Source of the DNA: Anodontia alba
Taxonomy: Eukaryota > Mollusca > Bivalvia > Lucinida > Lucinidae
Assembly (NCBI GenBank): GCA_964016985.1
Contig: OZ024827.1
Coordinates: 76,586,335-76,650,334, forward strand
Reading direction: 5' to 3'
DNA: 64,000 nucleotides
Shown: positions 20,343-30,113 of the stretch, one piece after another
Position numbering within the stretch: position 1 is the stretch's first letter
How the letters are laid out: the number at the start of each line of letters is the position of its first letter
Notes under the pieces: model-generated
Told to the model about the DNA's origin: nothing
Databases searched by the model: none
What the model saw: only the letters and a program-made list of their open reading frames with translations
Program-made: the position numbers and the translations under genes

Positions 20343-21922
20343 TATACTGAAAGGAAAAAGAAACGCAGGGTAGAGTTTTTTCCTTCTTATTTTAACCATT
20401 TTTTACGGTGTTTACTACAGCCATACACTTTTACAGATTGTCCTGTGAATGTGAACCGCGGGTATACGAGTCTTTGGTCGATGTGCTATCTACCCAGTGT
20501 GTGAAATCATTCAACCGTGCACTACACAGTGCATTGCACGGACAATACGGAAAGCCAAAATTTCGTGTAAAACAAGCATGTTTAAACCTTCAGCACAAGA
20601 TTTCCTCACACCATTTGGTACACTTCAACGATACACAACGCTCTTCGATTCTTTTACCGAGTTTTCTTTTCATTTTTACGCTACTTTGAACTTTTTGTCA
20701 ATCATGGTACGATTAACTGATGTTGAGAGGGGTAGGGCAATTGCGTTGCTGATGCAGGGTCAGAGGCAACAGCAAGTTGCCAATCATTTTGGGGTTAACG
20801 TCTCAACAATTGAACGTCTTGTTAGACGTTTAAGGGAGACAGGGCATTTAGCAGACCAACCGCGGTCTGGGCGTCCACGCGTGACGTCGCGACGTCAAGA
20901 CAGGACAATCCGTCTGGCACATTTGCGGAATCGTCGTCTCACTGCTACCGAAACTGCCCTTAATACAGTAGGTACGCATAATCGACAAATTTCTCCGAAG
21001 ACTGTTGAAAGTCGATTGCGTGAGATTGGTCTTCGAGCTGGTCGTCCATACGTTGGTCTGCCTCTGACCCAGGCACGTAGGTTGCGTCGTATGGCGTGGT
21101 TGACGGCGCATGCGCCCAGGCTATTTCCGATGAGATCTTTTTACGGACGAGTCTAGGTTCACTCTCTATCGCGCAGATGGTCGACGTCGTGTGTACCGAC
21201 GTCGCGGAGAACACTTTGCCGACGCCTGTGTTGTCGAAATGGATCGGTTTGGGGGTGGCTCCGTTATGGTCTGGGGAGGCATTGCTCTAGGGATAAAATC
21301 ACAGTTGATTATTGTTGCGGGCAATATGACCGCAGTAAGGTATAGGGATGAGATCTTGCGTCCTGTTGCAGTCCCACTTGTGCAACAACGTAATCTGATT
21401 CTGCAGCAGGACAATGCCCGACCACATGTTGCCCGAGTTTGTCAGGATTTCCTGGCAAACAATAACATCGCACCACTAGCATGGCCACCGTACAGTCCAG
21501 ATTTGACCCCAATATAGCACATGTGGGATGAGCTGGACAGAAGGGTTAGGAAGCGCCGAAATCCCCCCGCAACTCTCGCACAACTAAGGAATGCGTTGAT
21601 CGATGAATGGAATAACATCCCGATGCGAACTGTCAATGCTTTGGTTAACTCTATCCAAAGGAGAATTAGGGCAGCAACGGCAGCAAGAGGGGGCACACCC
21701 GATATTGATTTTCAGTTTGATTTTGATTTCAAGATTTGCGGGGTAGCTACCAATGAACTTCAATAACTCGAGACTTGTTGATCACAAACCAATGAAATTT
21801 GGAACCTTTGTTCCATACATGTACCGTTTTGTAATCATAGTAAAATATTTAACAAACTTTTTCAAACTTGAATGAAATTTAGGAATAAAATTTACCCTGC
21901 GTTTCTTTTTCCTTTCAGTATA
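20343..21922 (+). mobile_element. Tc1-like DNA transposon with perfect TIRs, nested in R1
   Basis: Flanked by TA dinucleotides (20,343-44 and 21,921-22). The inverted ends TACTGAAAGGAAAAAGAAAC and on to GCAGGGTA are identical over 28 bp on both sides (20,345-20,372; 21,893-21,920). The element is about 1.58 kb, normal for Tc1. It encodes one transposase, disabled by a frameshift and a stop. Perfect TIRs suggest either recent insertion of an already damaged copy mobilised in trans or very recent inactivation. The flanking R1 halves join cleanly compared with the 12.24-12.66 kb copy. Confidence 0.92.
20704..21766 (+). pseudogene. Tc1/mariner transposase, broken (catalytic Glu codon is a stop)
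   Basis: The start at 20,704 gives MVRLTDVERGRAIALLMQG. An N-terminal helix-turn-helix pair follows (about residues 5-110, with QVANHFGVNVSTIERLVRR and RSGRPRVTSRRQDR). The catalytic DDE domain shows FTDESRF (first Asp codon 21,146-21,148), MVWGGI, LQQDNARPH (second Asp 21,410-21,412) and WPPYSPDLTPI. The third acidic residue should follow (I-E-H), and here that codon is TAG at 21,515-21,517, exactly DD34E spacing. The downstream frame continues HMWDELDRRVRKR to a stop at 21,764-21,766. A frameshift or small deletion at about 21,130-21,143 separates the DNA-binding and catalytic halves. Expected length about 340-350 residues. Cannot make active transposase. Confidence 0.93.
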
Positions 21923-22082
21923 CTATTAAAAAAACTAAATTCGTTTGCAAATCAATGATTTTTTTTTTCTGTAAAACTGACATAATTCAAACAGGCTCCA
22001 ATCATAGTCAAGCTTTTTATCAAATACATCCGTATGCGTTTTGCTGGTTCCAGTCCACACCACCTAATTAGTACCCAGTTCC
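21923..22082. repeat. R1 repeat, right half
   Basis: Continues R1 after the Tc1 insertion: TGTAAAACTGACATAATTCA, TTTTGCTGGTTCCAGTCCAC and GTACCCAGTTCCCTT correspond in order to 12.48-12.63 kb. Immediately followed by an FB-D copy. Confidence 0.75.
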
Positions 22083-22327
22083 CTTCAAGAGAAAAGGATA
22101 TAAGGTAGATTTTTCGCCATTTTCCGCCAAGGGAAACAATTTTTGCAACTTCCTGTTTTGTTTCTCTACACAACAACCATATGCTGAAAACCGGTCTACT
22201 CTAAAAGGAAAGAATTTGCTCCCGGTGGGAGCAAATTCTTTCCTTTTAGAGTTGACCCATTTTCAGAAGGGAGACACCCTCAATTTTGAAAAGTTGTCTA
22301 CCTTGAAAGTGTGTCCATTAGTAAGAG
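22083..22327. mobile_element. FB-D MITE, copy 3
   Basis: Arms GATTTTTCGCCATTTTCCGC and GGGAGACACCC. The hairpin GGAAAGAATTTGCTCCCGGT pairs perfectly with GGGAGCAAATTCTTTCCTTT. Confidence 0.85.
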
Positions 22328-22504
22328 AATTTCAATATGAATTTAAGTTATGCCATAATAAAATTTGACCTCTAGGTTTATGCGAACAGGAAGCAAGCAG
22401 CGAAGCCTCAACTCTAATAAAAATATTGGCCTCAACTCTAATAAAAATATTGGCTATACATTAATTAAATATTGATACTTGTTCAGTGCCTCTGGCTTCA
22501 TATA

Positions 22505-22941
22505 TACCGTACTCGATCTAATTACCGCACATATCCCTATAAGCGCACAGCCAAGCAAATTCTTTATCTTCAGATTACAGCCCGTCTGTTTTTATCAACC
22601 TCTTTCTGAAAGGATATGTTGTTGGTACTCATTTGAATTGCCTCGACAAGCGAGGCAATTCAAATGAGTAACAAGAACATATACAATTAGAAATTAATCT
22701 GAAAAAAAAATGCTGCATAATATTTTGAAATAATACTCTCATGAAATAGTCAGCGTTTTTTTTTTGTTTGTTGTTTTTTGTTTGTTTTTTTTTTGTTGTT
22801 GTTTTTTTTGTGTGTGTGTGTTTTTTTTTTTTTTTTTTTTTTTTCTTTAATGCGTGCCTTATTAGGTGGTTATTATACTAAATTGTTTTAGCAATATTGA
22901 AAACTCATGCGCGCAGTGCAGTAATTAGATCGAATACGGTA
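22505..22941. mobile_element. FB-F MITE with TACCGTAyTCGATCTAATTA ends
   Basis: Left end TACCGTACTCGATCTAATTA and right end TAATTAGATCGAATACGGTA form an inverted repeat of about 24 bp. Inside is an FB-F hairpin (ATATGTTGTTGGTACTCATT, GAATTGCCTCGACAAGCGAG, complement) and a T/GT-rich tract (22,756-22,845). A truncated relative starts at 27,047. Confidence 0.8.
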
Positions 22942-22991
22942 TGTTCAGTATCTCGTGCAGTTTTAAGCCTTTCAGCCCGGCAGACCAAAAT

Positions 22992-23060
22992 AGAAACCTG
23001 TGCAAAACAGTGTAAATCCTAATGGAACGGCTCAAAACGAGCCGTCTCATCAATATTTAA
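22992..23060. repeat. FB-B derivative
   Basis: GCAAAACAGTGTAAATCCTA, ATGGAACGGCTCAAAACGAG, CCGTCTCATCA: GAGACGGCTC subtype with the right outer arm lost. The preceding CCGGCAGACCAAAATAGAAA matches sequence before the 6.34-kb copy. Confidence 0.6.
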
Positions 23061-23306
23061 ACTTTTACCAGTCTGTTTTTGAGTTTACACTCTAATTCCC
23101 ATTTAGAGCAGTGGACATGTCACTAAAAGGATGGTAGAGTCCACTTCAGAAACTTAGGGATGAAAGAGTTGTCTAAAATGTGTAAGTTGGCAACATTAAA
23201 TGTTTGGTTGACGCCGATGATCGCACAATTATTTTTCTAAGAAGTAGCGAAGGTAATTTTCAACAGATCAGTATCAGTTTCGAATGGTATAATTGCAAAA
23301 TGTATA

Positions 23307-23595
23307 CATTACTAAAACAAGCCTATTCAAATATACTGAAAATTTTACTACAAAAGAATGAAAATTTTCAGATAAAAAACTCTGATATTTTTCATATTTC
23401 GGCTCAAATCATAAATTGTGGGTACTCGTTTGAACCGCCTCGGCGAGGCAGTTCTAACGAGTACCCTCAATCTATGTATCTGAGCAGAAAGACGAAAACT
23501 AATGTATAACCCTGTAAATCGCAGTTTTACTATATAAAAGTGGGGTTTAAGGGGGTCAAAATTATATAGGTACATTTTTGTATGTTTTCGTGATG
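23307..23595. mobile_element. FB-A MITE/foldback, copy 11
   Basis: CATTACTAAAACAAGCCTAT to TATGTTTTCGTGATG. The right end has a short duplicated tail (ATAGGTACATTTTTGTATG) and the core is intact (GAACCGCCTCGGCGAGGCAG). Confidence 0.85.
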
Positions 23596-23825
23596 TTTTT
23601 ATTGTTTCAATACTAATATGGATCACAGAAGCAAAAATATTATGCCCATTTGTTACAACATTTCAATATGCAAATTTAATTAAATAATCAAATCAACCAT
23701 TAAAGGGATTAGTGTAATTTGAATAACAACCAACATTTGATTTTCTGTTTTTAATGCTTTACATTAATCTTTAACGGCGAATTTCAGCCACAACACGCGG
23801 TCTTAACCTTAAAACCATCATTTAA

Positions 23826-24099
23826 GGGGAATTAATACACTTTCCGAGGAGACAACTCTTTCAAAATTGTTTCTGTCACCTTCTGAAAAGGTGTTTACTC
23901 TAAAAGGAAAGAATTTTCTCCGGGGTCTACTCTAAATGGAAAGAATTTGCTCCCACAGGGAGCAAATTCTTTCCTTTTAGAGTAGATCCCTTTTCAGAAG
24001 GCTCTTGGTGCGAAGTAAAGCGAATAGAAATTTACAAAAGTTGTCTCCCTTGGCAGAAAAATAGGTTGATATCCACCAAGAGTGTCCAGTCCCCTTAAT
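23826..24099. mobile_element. FB-D MITE, copy 4 (TTAA ends visible)
   Basis: Ends TTAAGGGGAATTAATACACT and GTGTCCAGTCCCCTTAA. The left hairpin arm is partly duplicated (GGAAAGAATTTTCTCC then GGAAAGAATTTGCTCCC) before GGGAGCAAATTCTTTCCTTT. Best evidence in the window for FB-D termini. Confidence 0.8.
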
Positions 24100-24410
24100 C
24101 TTATAGTGAAGATCATCAATTATACGAAATCTCACAAATCGAGGGAAATTTCCAGGAAGTACATGATGCGTCATTCCATTGTAAGTGATTGAACTGGAAA
24201 TAATGCATGCAATTCTCTGACGTACGTCCATTTGTCGTCCCTAAATACCAGTTTAGATAACTGAAAATAAAGAATATTAATTTGAGTTAAGAACAATATG
24301 GAGAAACCAATCCAGTCTCACGGGAACGCGTAAATTCCAGACTAGACGGAAGTTACATAGAATTATATACTACCGTATTTTACCTAAGAATTCGGACAGA
24401 CAGGCCTGAC

Positions 24411-24475
24411 CAAACAATGTAGACCCAGATCGGACGCCGCAATATACAGCGATAGATCAGGGTCTATATTGTCTG
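24411..24475. repeat. FB-B hairpin, copy 9
   Basis: CAAACAATGTAGACCCAGAT, CGGACGCCGCAATATACAGC, GATAGATCAGGGTCTATATT: degenerate right arm. Confidence 0.65.
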
Positions 24476-24548
24476 TCACTCATCCAGCTGTCCCTAAATG
24501 CCAGTTAACAAAACTGAAAATAAATAAACAATAATAAAGATAATAACG

Positions 24549-26887
24549 GAGTGGCTATTTGCAGTCGACTGCAAATAGCCAAAATACGTTAAAATGGCTA
24601 TTTGCAGTCGACTGCAAATAGCCAAAATACGTTAAAATGGCTATTTGCAGTCGACTGCAAATAGCCAATAAACGTTGAAATGACTAATTGCAGCCGACTG
24701 CAGATAGCCAAAAAACGTAAAACTGGCTATTTGTAGTCACCTCAAATCTTTGCAATTGATACATGCAGTCAGCTCCAAATAATGTCTAAGAATGGTCAAA
24801 TAATGATGTGTTTAAATGTATTTTCATTTATTTTTGAGCATGTTAAGCATGTAAGTGGTATGTAAACCATACATTTAGAATGTTACTGATTTCACAACAT
24901 AAAGTAGAAAACGCATTACTGTTCTCCTTCCAAGATTGATTTTCTGTTTATTTGGTGTTGTTTTACGGGTAAAATGGGAGGAAAAGAGATGAAAATAATA
25001 CGGTACACATAACTCGAACATTCGCAAATGCTTATAGATTAAAGACATACATTGTTTCGGACACACATCAGGTGTTGTGACGTGGTCACTTAAGGTTACT
25101 ATGAGGGACTAGACTTGGTTTGTCTGCATGTTTGTCATTACGTCACTTACGTAAATAGATGAGTAAAGAATACATATGCACGAAATCTCCCTACAGTCTC
25201 AACACTGTACGTTGATAAAATGTGTCCCAAAATTTGTGATACAAACACTATTTACATGCAGATTATACGTTCACAAATTGTCAAAATAGCTGTGCTTGAC
25301 TATTAACATTGCACATATTAAGTACATGTAGTTGTATACTGTTGTTTATTTTTGGATGTAAATTTATCTGTCACTTTATATTGGATCGTACAAATGCTTC
25401 ATGCATTGAAAAGCTCTTGTGTCGCAGATCGGTAATATGCACCCGCTGTCGAAATTTATCTTTTCTGACAGTTTATAGAGGACAACATAGCTGAAATATT
25501 GTACGTTCCGACACAGTGATGTTCAATGTCTAGGCTCATTAGAGTTAAGCTCAATATGCATACGAGGTTATGGTTCTTTTCGTCATCTGTAGCAATATAA
25601 ATGCCGATGCGCGGCCATCTAGAGGACCTAGATGTCTGATCATTGGGCTAAACCTTCATCTCATTAATTACTCCATGTGTGACAACAGCGAGAGCTCTAA
25701 TGAGGTTTCGTAGATACGCTTTCGCTCCTTATCCTCAGCTGCAATACCATGCGATAAGTATCATTATCACGAGTTGGATCATATGGCCAGTCTACTTGTT
25801 TATGTTTGTACATTTTACCATTTTTAGAAGTGAATAAAACATGAAAATGTTTAACTGTTTTGCTATTTGCAGGACAAAGGTTTCTTACTTGTACTTTAAA
25901 CATACAAGAATATCCATGTCGTCAGATTTCCGTTTCATTAGCACCGTTTACTTACGCTCATTCTCACAAAAGTTTCATTTCTCTGATGACTATGGAACCC
26001 TTGGCATTAAATGATGCATGAAACAAGTAAGAAATCTTTGCCCAAGTCAGTTCCCTTGTCTTGTTAAAGCATCGTCGAGAGAAACCCTGTCTTTGTGGTG
26101 TTGGGGGGCAGTCCGGCCTACAGCCTACCATGTCTCATATACAACCATCTTGGAGAATAACTAAACCTTTGATCAGATTGCACAGTCTGGTCTGGGCCAT
26201 TGTTGTTCGTACATGTATGTAATCAGCAGGTTTTCTCACGACGAAAATAATTGGAACGATTCGCTTCGTCAGTAACATGCACGCTCGTCTAACAACCTAT
26301 GTGATTAATAGGTAAACCCACTGCACAAAGGAAAAGAAGACTGTGAAGGGATATCATGTTTCTTATTTCTGCTTGAAAACATAGATTGTGGGTGCTAGTG
26401 GAAACAGCCAGTAGAAATCCAGCTACTGGCACAATGCTCAGACACAGCCCATGCAAGAAGCATGCACAAACGCAGAAAACATAAAAATGGAGCTCTTAAC
26501 GAGCAACAAAAATAATCTCTTCTCAAACAAGGTGATTAGACTACTAGAAAGCACGAAACCAACATGCACAATGCAAAAGTAATAACAAACATGCTTTGCA
26601 AAAAGGAACCCGTATCAGGTCCGACACAAAACCAATGTGAAAATACTTGATATCCTTTCCAAAAAGTCTGATGTACATTATAAACACATCTGTCCCAAGC
26701 ATTTACCGACACAGTTTGTTTGTAAGGACTTTTTCTATAATTAACTGCAAATAGTCAAATTAACGATTTTTGGCTATTTGCAGTCGACTGCAAATAGTCA
26801 TTTTAACGTTTTTGGCTATTTGCAGTCGACTGCAAATAGCCATTTTAACGTTTTTTTGGCTATTTGCAGTCGACTGCAAATAGACTC
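24549..26887. mobile_element. 2.3-kb element ending in inverted arrays of a palindrome
   Basis: Both ends start GAGT(G)GCTATTTGCAG in inverted orientation. Each end is an array of the 28-bp perfect palindrome GGCTATTTGCAGTC|GACTGCAAATAGCC. There are five units with 43-bp period on the left (24,553; 24,596; 24,639; 24,682; 24,725) and three to four with 42-44-bp period on the right (26,772; 26,814; 26,858). Linkers (AAAATACGTTAAAAT versus ATTTTAACGTTTTT) are reversed, so the arrays form long terminal inverted repeats. The interior is unique sequence with an FB-E-like piece (26,160-26,200), an FB-A fragment (26,357-26,400) and a possible coding remnant (25,697-25,920). No recognisable transposase and no resolved target duplication. 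Confidence 0.7.
25697..25920 (-). pseudogene. Possible coding remnant inside the palindrome-ended element
   Basis: A minus-strand open frame of about 68 codons with protein-like composition: VQVRNLCPANSKTVKHFH, then SKNGKMYKHKQVDWPYDP. No family recognised. A TGA lies just upstream and no convincing start or splice site is seen. It may be a scrap of the element's own protein or chance. Confidence 0.2.
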
Positions 26888-26959
26888 TTCCAAATAATAA
26901 ATTTGATTTTTAAAAAACATCGAAGGACCAATACTGTGTCGCGTGCGCGTGCATGCCAG

Positions 26960-26962
<3 letters not shown>

Positions 26963-27016
<54 letters not shown>
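26963..27016 (+). repeat. (TG)n microsatellite
   Basis: 27 uninterrupted TG units, preceded by an alternating GCGTGCGCGTGCATG stretch (26,940-26,955) that is also Z-DNA-prone. Confidence 0.98.
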
Positions 27017-27018
<2 letters not shown>

Positions 27019-27046
27019 CATATAATAAATTATCCTAACATAAATA

Positions 27047-27150
27047 CCGTACGCCACCTAATTACCGCATATAAGAGCACAACCTGTGTATTTTTATCCA
27101 CTTCCTACGAAAAGCATATGTTGTGGGTACTCATTTGAATTGCCTTATGA
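27047..27150. mobile_element. FB-F MITE, left end only
   Basis: TACCGTACGCCACCTAATTA, CCGCATATAAGAGCACA, then the hairpin arm GCATATGTTGTGGGTACTCA, TTTGAATTGCCT, after which homology stops. Matches the left half of the 22.5-kb FB-F copy. Confidence 0.65.
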
Positions 27151-27233
27151 ATATTTTACTTAATATTTTCTTAGAAAATAGAGGTAAGTATTTCACAAAA
27201 ACTGTTTCCATGTAATGCAAAACCCTTTTTTTC

Positions 27234-27235
<2 letters not shown>

Positions 27236-27268
<33 letters not shown>

Positions 27269-27680
27269 AAAGAAAAGACACGTCTGAAAAAGTCGTCTGC
27301 TAATTTGTTTACTCATTATACTTAAAGCGTTAATAGGTAATAATAAAGATGTACCCATGATGACCCTATAAATATTACTGGTGCTATAGTTATTTCATGT
27401 TTACGCCAAGATCGATTCTGTACTGATGCACGGTGTCAGAGGTCTAGTCTTTTTAAGGAGGCATACTTTGTTGATAATTCTGGGATTTTTTTTCCCGTTT
27501 CTCCATAAAACAAAAAAAAAAAAAAAAAAAAAAACAAAACAAAAAAAAAAAAAACAACCAAAAACAAAAAAAAAAAAAAAAAAATAAAAAAATAAAAATA
27601 AAAAGAAATACAACAACAACAACAACAAAAAAAAAAACAACAACAACAAACAAACAAAAAAACAAAACACAAAAAAACCA
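27236..27680. repeat. A-rich low-complexity tract
   Basis: A run of about 31 A (27,236-27,266), then from about 27,510 to 27,680 a long tract of A with CAA and TAA interspersions ((CAA)n at 27,610-27,625 and 27,638-27,655). Minus-strand Phe/Val/Cys-rich frames here are artefacts. Confidence 0.9.
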
Positions 27681-27681
27681 G

Positions 27682-27746
27682 ACGTTGTGGGTACTCATTA
27701 GAAGCGCCTCAGCGAGGCGCTTCTAATGAGTACCCACAACATATGT
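27682..27746. repeat. FB-F hairpin, copy 3
   Basis: GACGTTGTGGGTACTCATTA, GAAGCGCCTCAGCGAGGCGC and the complement ending CCACAACATATG. Followed by a partial repeat of the right arm (27,765-27,790). Confidence 0.85.
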
Positions 27747-28218
27747 CTTTATGAACCTAGGGCACTTCTAATGGTTACCAACAACATATGTTTGTTTTTT
27801 TTTTTATGGAGAAGTAGAGAAAATAACCAAGGATCATCGTCAAATACACCACATTAGCAAGTCCTCTGACGAAGCGTAAATGATTCTTGTCAAGTTACAT
27901 ATCATATGACGAGCTCTTGTTCTTGTCCATTTAGGATCAAATTAAAGTAGACTGATTCTTACGTAGCAGGGGTTTTACTGGTCGCCCATACCCAGTGACC
28001 CTCACTTGTCCTGTCAGGTGCGCCTATCCATGGCCCAAAGCCAGTTGTGCCGTGGCGGCTGACCATATTAATAAGGAATGAGTCCGTCTCTCGATCTAAA
28101 ACCTCTGCTAAATAGCCATCTGAAAGATAAATCCCTTGACATAGCTAAATGAGACCAAAAGTGGTATCACTCATTAATGACTTTATTGCTCCTATCTAGT
28201 CGCTATGCAAGAGAATTG

Positions 28219-28496
28219 CATTACGAAAACATACCTATATAATTTTGACTCCCTTAAACCCCACTATTATATAGTAAAACCGGGGTTTCCAGGGGTATAC
28301 ATTTTTTTCTAATTTCTGCTCAAAAACATAGACTGTAGGTACTCGTTAGAACCGCCTCGGCAAGGCGGTTTTAACGAATACCACAATCTATGTTTTAGGA
28401 AGAAATATGAAAAATATCAGTTTTTTTTATCTGAAAATTTTCAGTTTTTTTTTAGATAAATTTTCTATATAGTTGAACTGGCGTGTTTTCATAATG
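28219..28496. mobile_element. FB-A MITE, copy 12 (inverted)
   Basis: CATTACGAAAACATACCTAT to GGCGTGTTTTCATAATG. Core arms carry several mismatches (GACTGTAGGTACTCG versus TTTTAACGAATACC), so this is an older copy. Confidence 0.85.
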
Positions 28497-28575
28497 AAAG
28501 GCGTGTCATAAAATGGGATTATGAGGTTGTTAAAGAGGCCTTCTGAGGGGTAATATATATTTTGGAGGAGATATA

Positions 28576-28863
28576 ACATATGTTTGTTTGTGTTGAGGTT
28601 TTACGGCCCAGTCAACCCAATGGGGTCATGTCGAGCGCGGTCAGTTTACCTAACCACACGTTTACTGGGCAGGCTTAGTCCTCTAAGCGGTTAACCAGTA
28701 TTGTGCACATTCTTTCGCCAGAAACTGACAACTGCCCTTCTTGAATCAGCGGAAGGGAGAGAATGACCGTAGAAAATATTTCATGATCAATCTCCACGAA
28801 AGAATGTTGCCGACCTCGGCGGGGGTTGAACCCGCGACCTCCTGGTCTCCAGTCGGACATATG
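28576..28863 (-). mobile_element. SINE family S1, 5'-truncated head, with TSD
   Basis: On the minus strand the head starts within the anticodon arm (CCGACTGGAGACCAGGAGGT), followed by the B box (GGGTTCAACCC). The body is shared with 15.7, 20.05 and 57.8 kb and the 3' tail is CAACACAAACAAAC. It is bounded by ACATATG at 28,576-28,582 and 28,857-28,863, a probable 7-bp target duplication. Confidence 0.8.
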
Positions 28864-28959
28864 GATCAGATAAATAAGCCAGTATATACTAAATTTCCTT
28901 AAAGGTCCTCTACGTACCTATCTATCGTTTATTGACAGTATATAAGATTTTGTTGTGCC

Positions 28960-29284
28960 CAGTCTCGATGGGATGGGTGGCCTTGCGGTTAGCGCACTCG
29001 TCTTTCAAGCGGGTTATCGTGTGTTCGAGTCCCGCTTTACTTAAGGGACAAATGTTGTTGAGACAATTTTCAGACTATTTGAACGCCTAGCTCATACTCG
29101 ACGTGCCCTGGATTGAGTATAAAGTGGACAGGGTGGTGCCTTGTGATAGACAGCGGCACCAAGCGTGCATGGGTGATCTATGAAAGCAAGGCTGTACAAA
29201 TGCATGTACATAACAATCGCCGCTGCCTCTATATGCCTTGGGTGCCTGGTAGTGTTAAAAATTCGCACAACGGCAACAGTCTCG
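28960..29284 (+). mobile_element. SINE family S2, copy b, with TSD
   Basis: tRNA-like head GTGGCCTTGCGGTTAGCGCA (A box region) and GTGTTCGAGTCCC (B box). The body matches the 6.0-kb copy (CTCATACTCGACGTGCCCTG, AGCGGCACCAAGCGTGCATG, GGTGCCTGGTAGTGTTAAAA) and the tail is CACAACGGCAA. CAGTCTCG occurs on both sides (28,960-28,967 and 29,277-29,284), an 8-bp target duplication that defines the insert exactly. Confidence 0.85.
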
Positions 29285-29990
29285 CCGTTTGGGGGTTGGG
29301 GGAGGGGTGCGGGGATTGGTTAAGTGGTGATACCCTTGGGATTAGACATCCAAATCATAAATCATACCCAATACCCCGGGCATTCGAGAGAAAATTTTGA
29401 CGCGTGGGCGGGGTATAAGGCACCTCAAAGGGAAATTCTAGAATAAACTATGCGCAAATTTTAATGTCCACGTTGGGAATTTTCGACAGAAATTTGTGAC
29501 TCATGGGTAGGGAATTAGTTAGACAGCAAATTTTCAAAAAAAGAAAGAAAGAAAAAAAAAAAAATCAGAGTACTCAGGGCAATCCCGCTATCACTTCCAC
29601 CTCACCCCACCCTCCACCCCCGCCCCACCCCGAACCCCAATTCCGCTCCGATCCCACCGAGAAAAAAACAAATAAACAAACAACATTGATATGTGTATTA
29701 CTCAAATGATGTTGCCTTTGATAAGGTCTTTGGGGCAATGGAGTCACCCCAAAATTTGTCACGCTGAATTTTAGACAATAACAATATCTATTTTGAGGCT
29801 AGAGTAATTGAAAATGGTGCAAACTGTTTACAACTACATGACAATAACAAAAAGTACCACAATGAAAGTAACGCCTTAAAACGGTGAGTAATGAATTAGT
29901 GAATCCTGAACCCTTAAAATGTGGTCTGCTTATATTTCAAATAAACAGATTATACATACATGTAGTAGAGACTGCCTTTAAAATACAACT
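29285..29990. other. Gene-free interval before the lectin exon
   Basis: No gene seen. Contains a G-rich patch (29,290-29,312), A/GAAA tract (29,537-29,565) and a C-rich patch (29,596-29,640). Because the exon that follows is on the minus strand, this interval would be its downstream intron. Confidence 0.5.
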
Positions 29991-29993
29991 CAC

Positions 29994-30113
29994 CCATCGT
30001 TTCACAATGACTCATTGCCTCGTCCCAGTTCAGCTTGGTGTTAACATAAAGAAAACAGTTGTTACGGAACTGGTACCAACCGCCTGGACATACATTAGTG
30101 CCAGATCCGCTAC
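29994..30113 (-). CDS. C-type lectin domain exon (N-terminal part of the CTLD)
   Basis: A 120-nt minus-strand exon between a strong acceptor (TTCCTGTCGCTCAATTTCAG) and donor (ACGATGG then GTGAGT). It encodes SGSGTNVCPGGWYQFRNN, then CFLY, then NWDEAMSHCETMG. This matches the first third of a C-type lectin fold: CPxGW-F--NC-----W-EA---C---G, with the two cysteines that pair near the N-terminus and the Cys of the second alpha helix. The calcium/sugar-binding half (EPN/QPD and WND motifs) would be in later exons; none was found at lower coordinates here, so the rest lies beyond a long intron outside the window or in divergent sequence. The Gly/Ser linker suggests a domain inside a larger secreted or surface protein. 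Confidence 0.8.

Noticed and set aside
27401..27698. Phe/Val/Cys-rich minus-strand frames resembling membrane proteins
   Set aside because: They come from an A-rich low-complexity tract on the plus strand.
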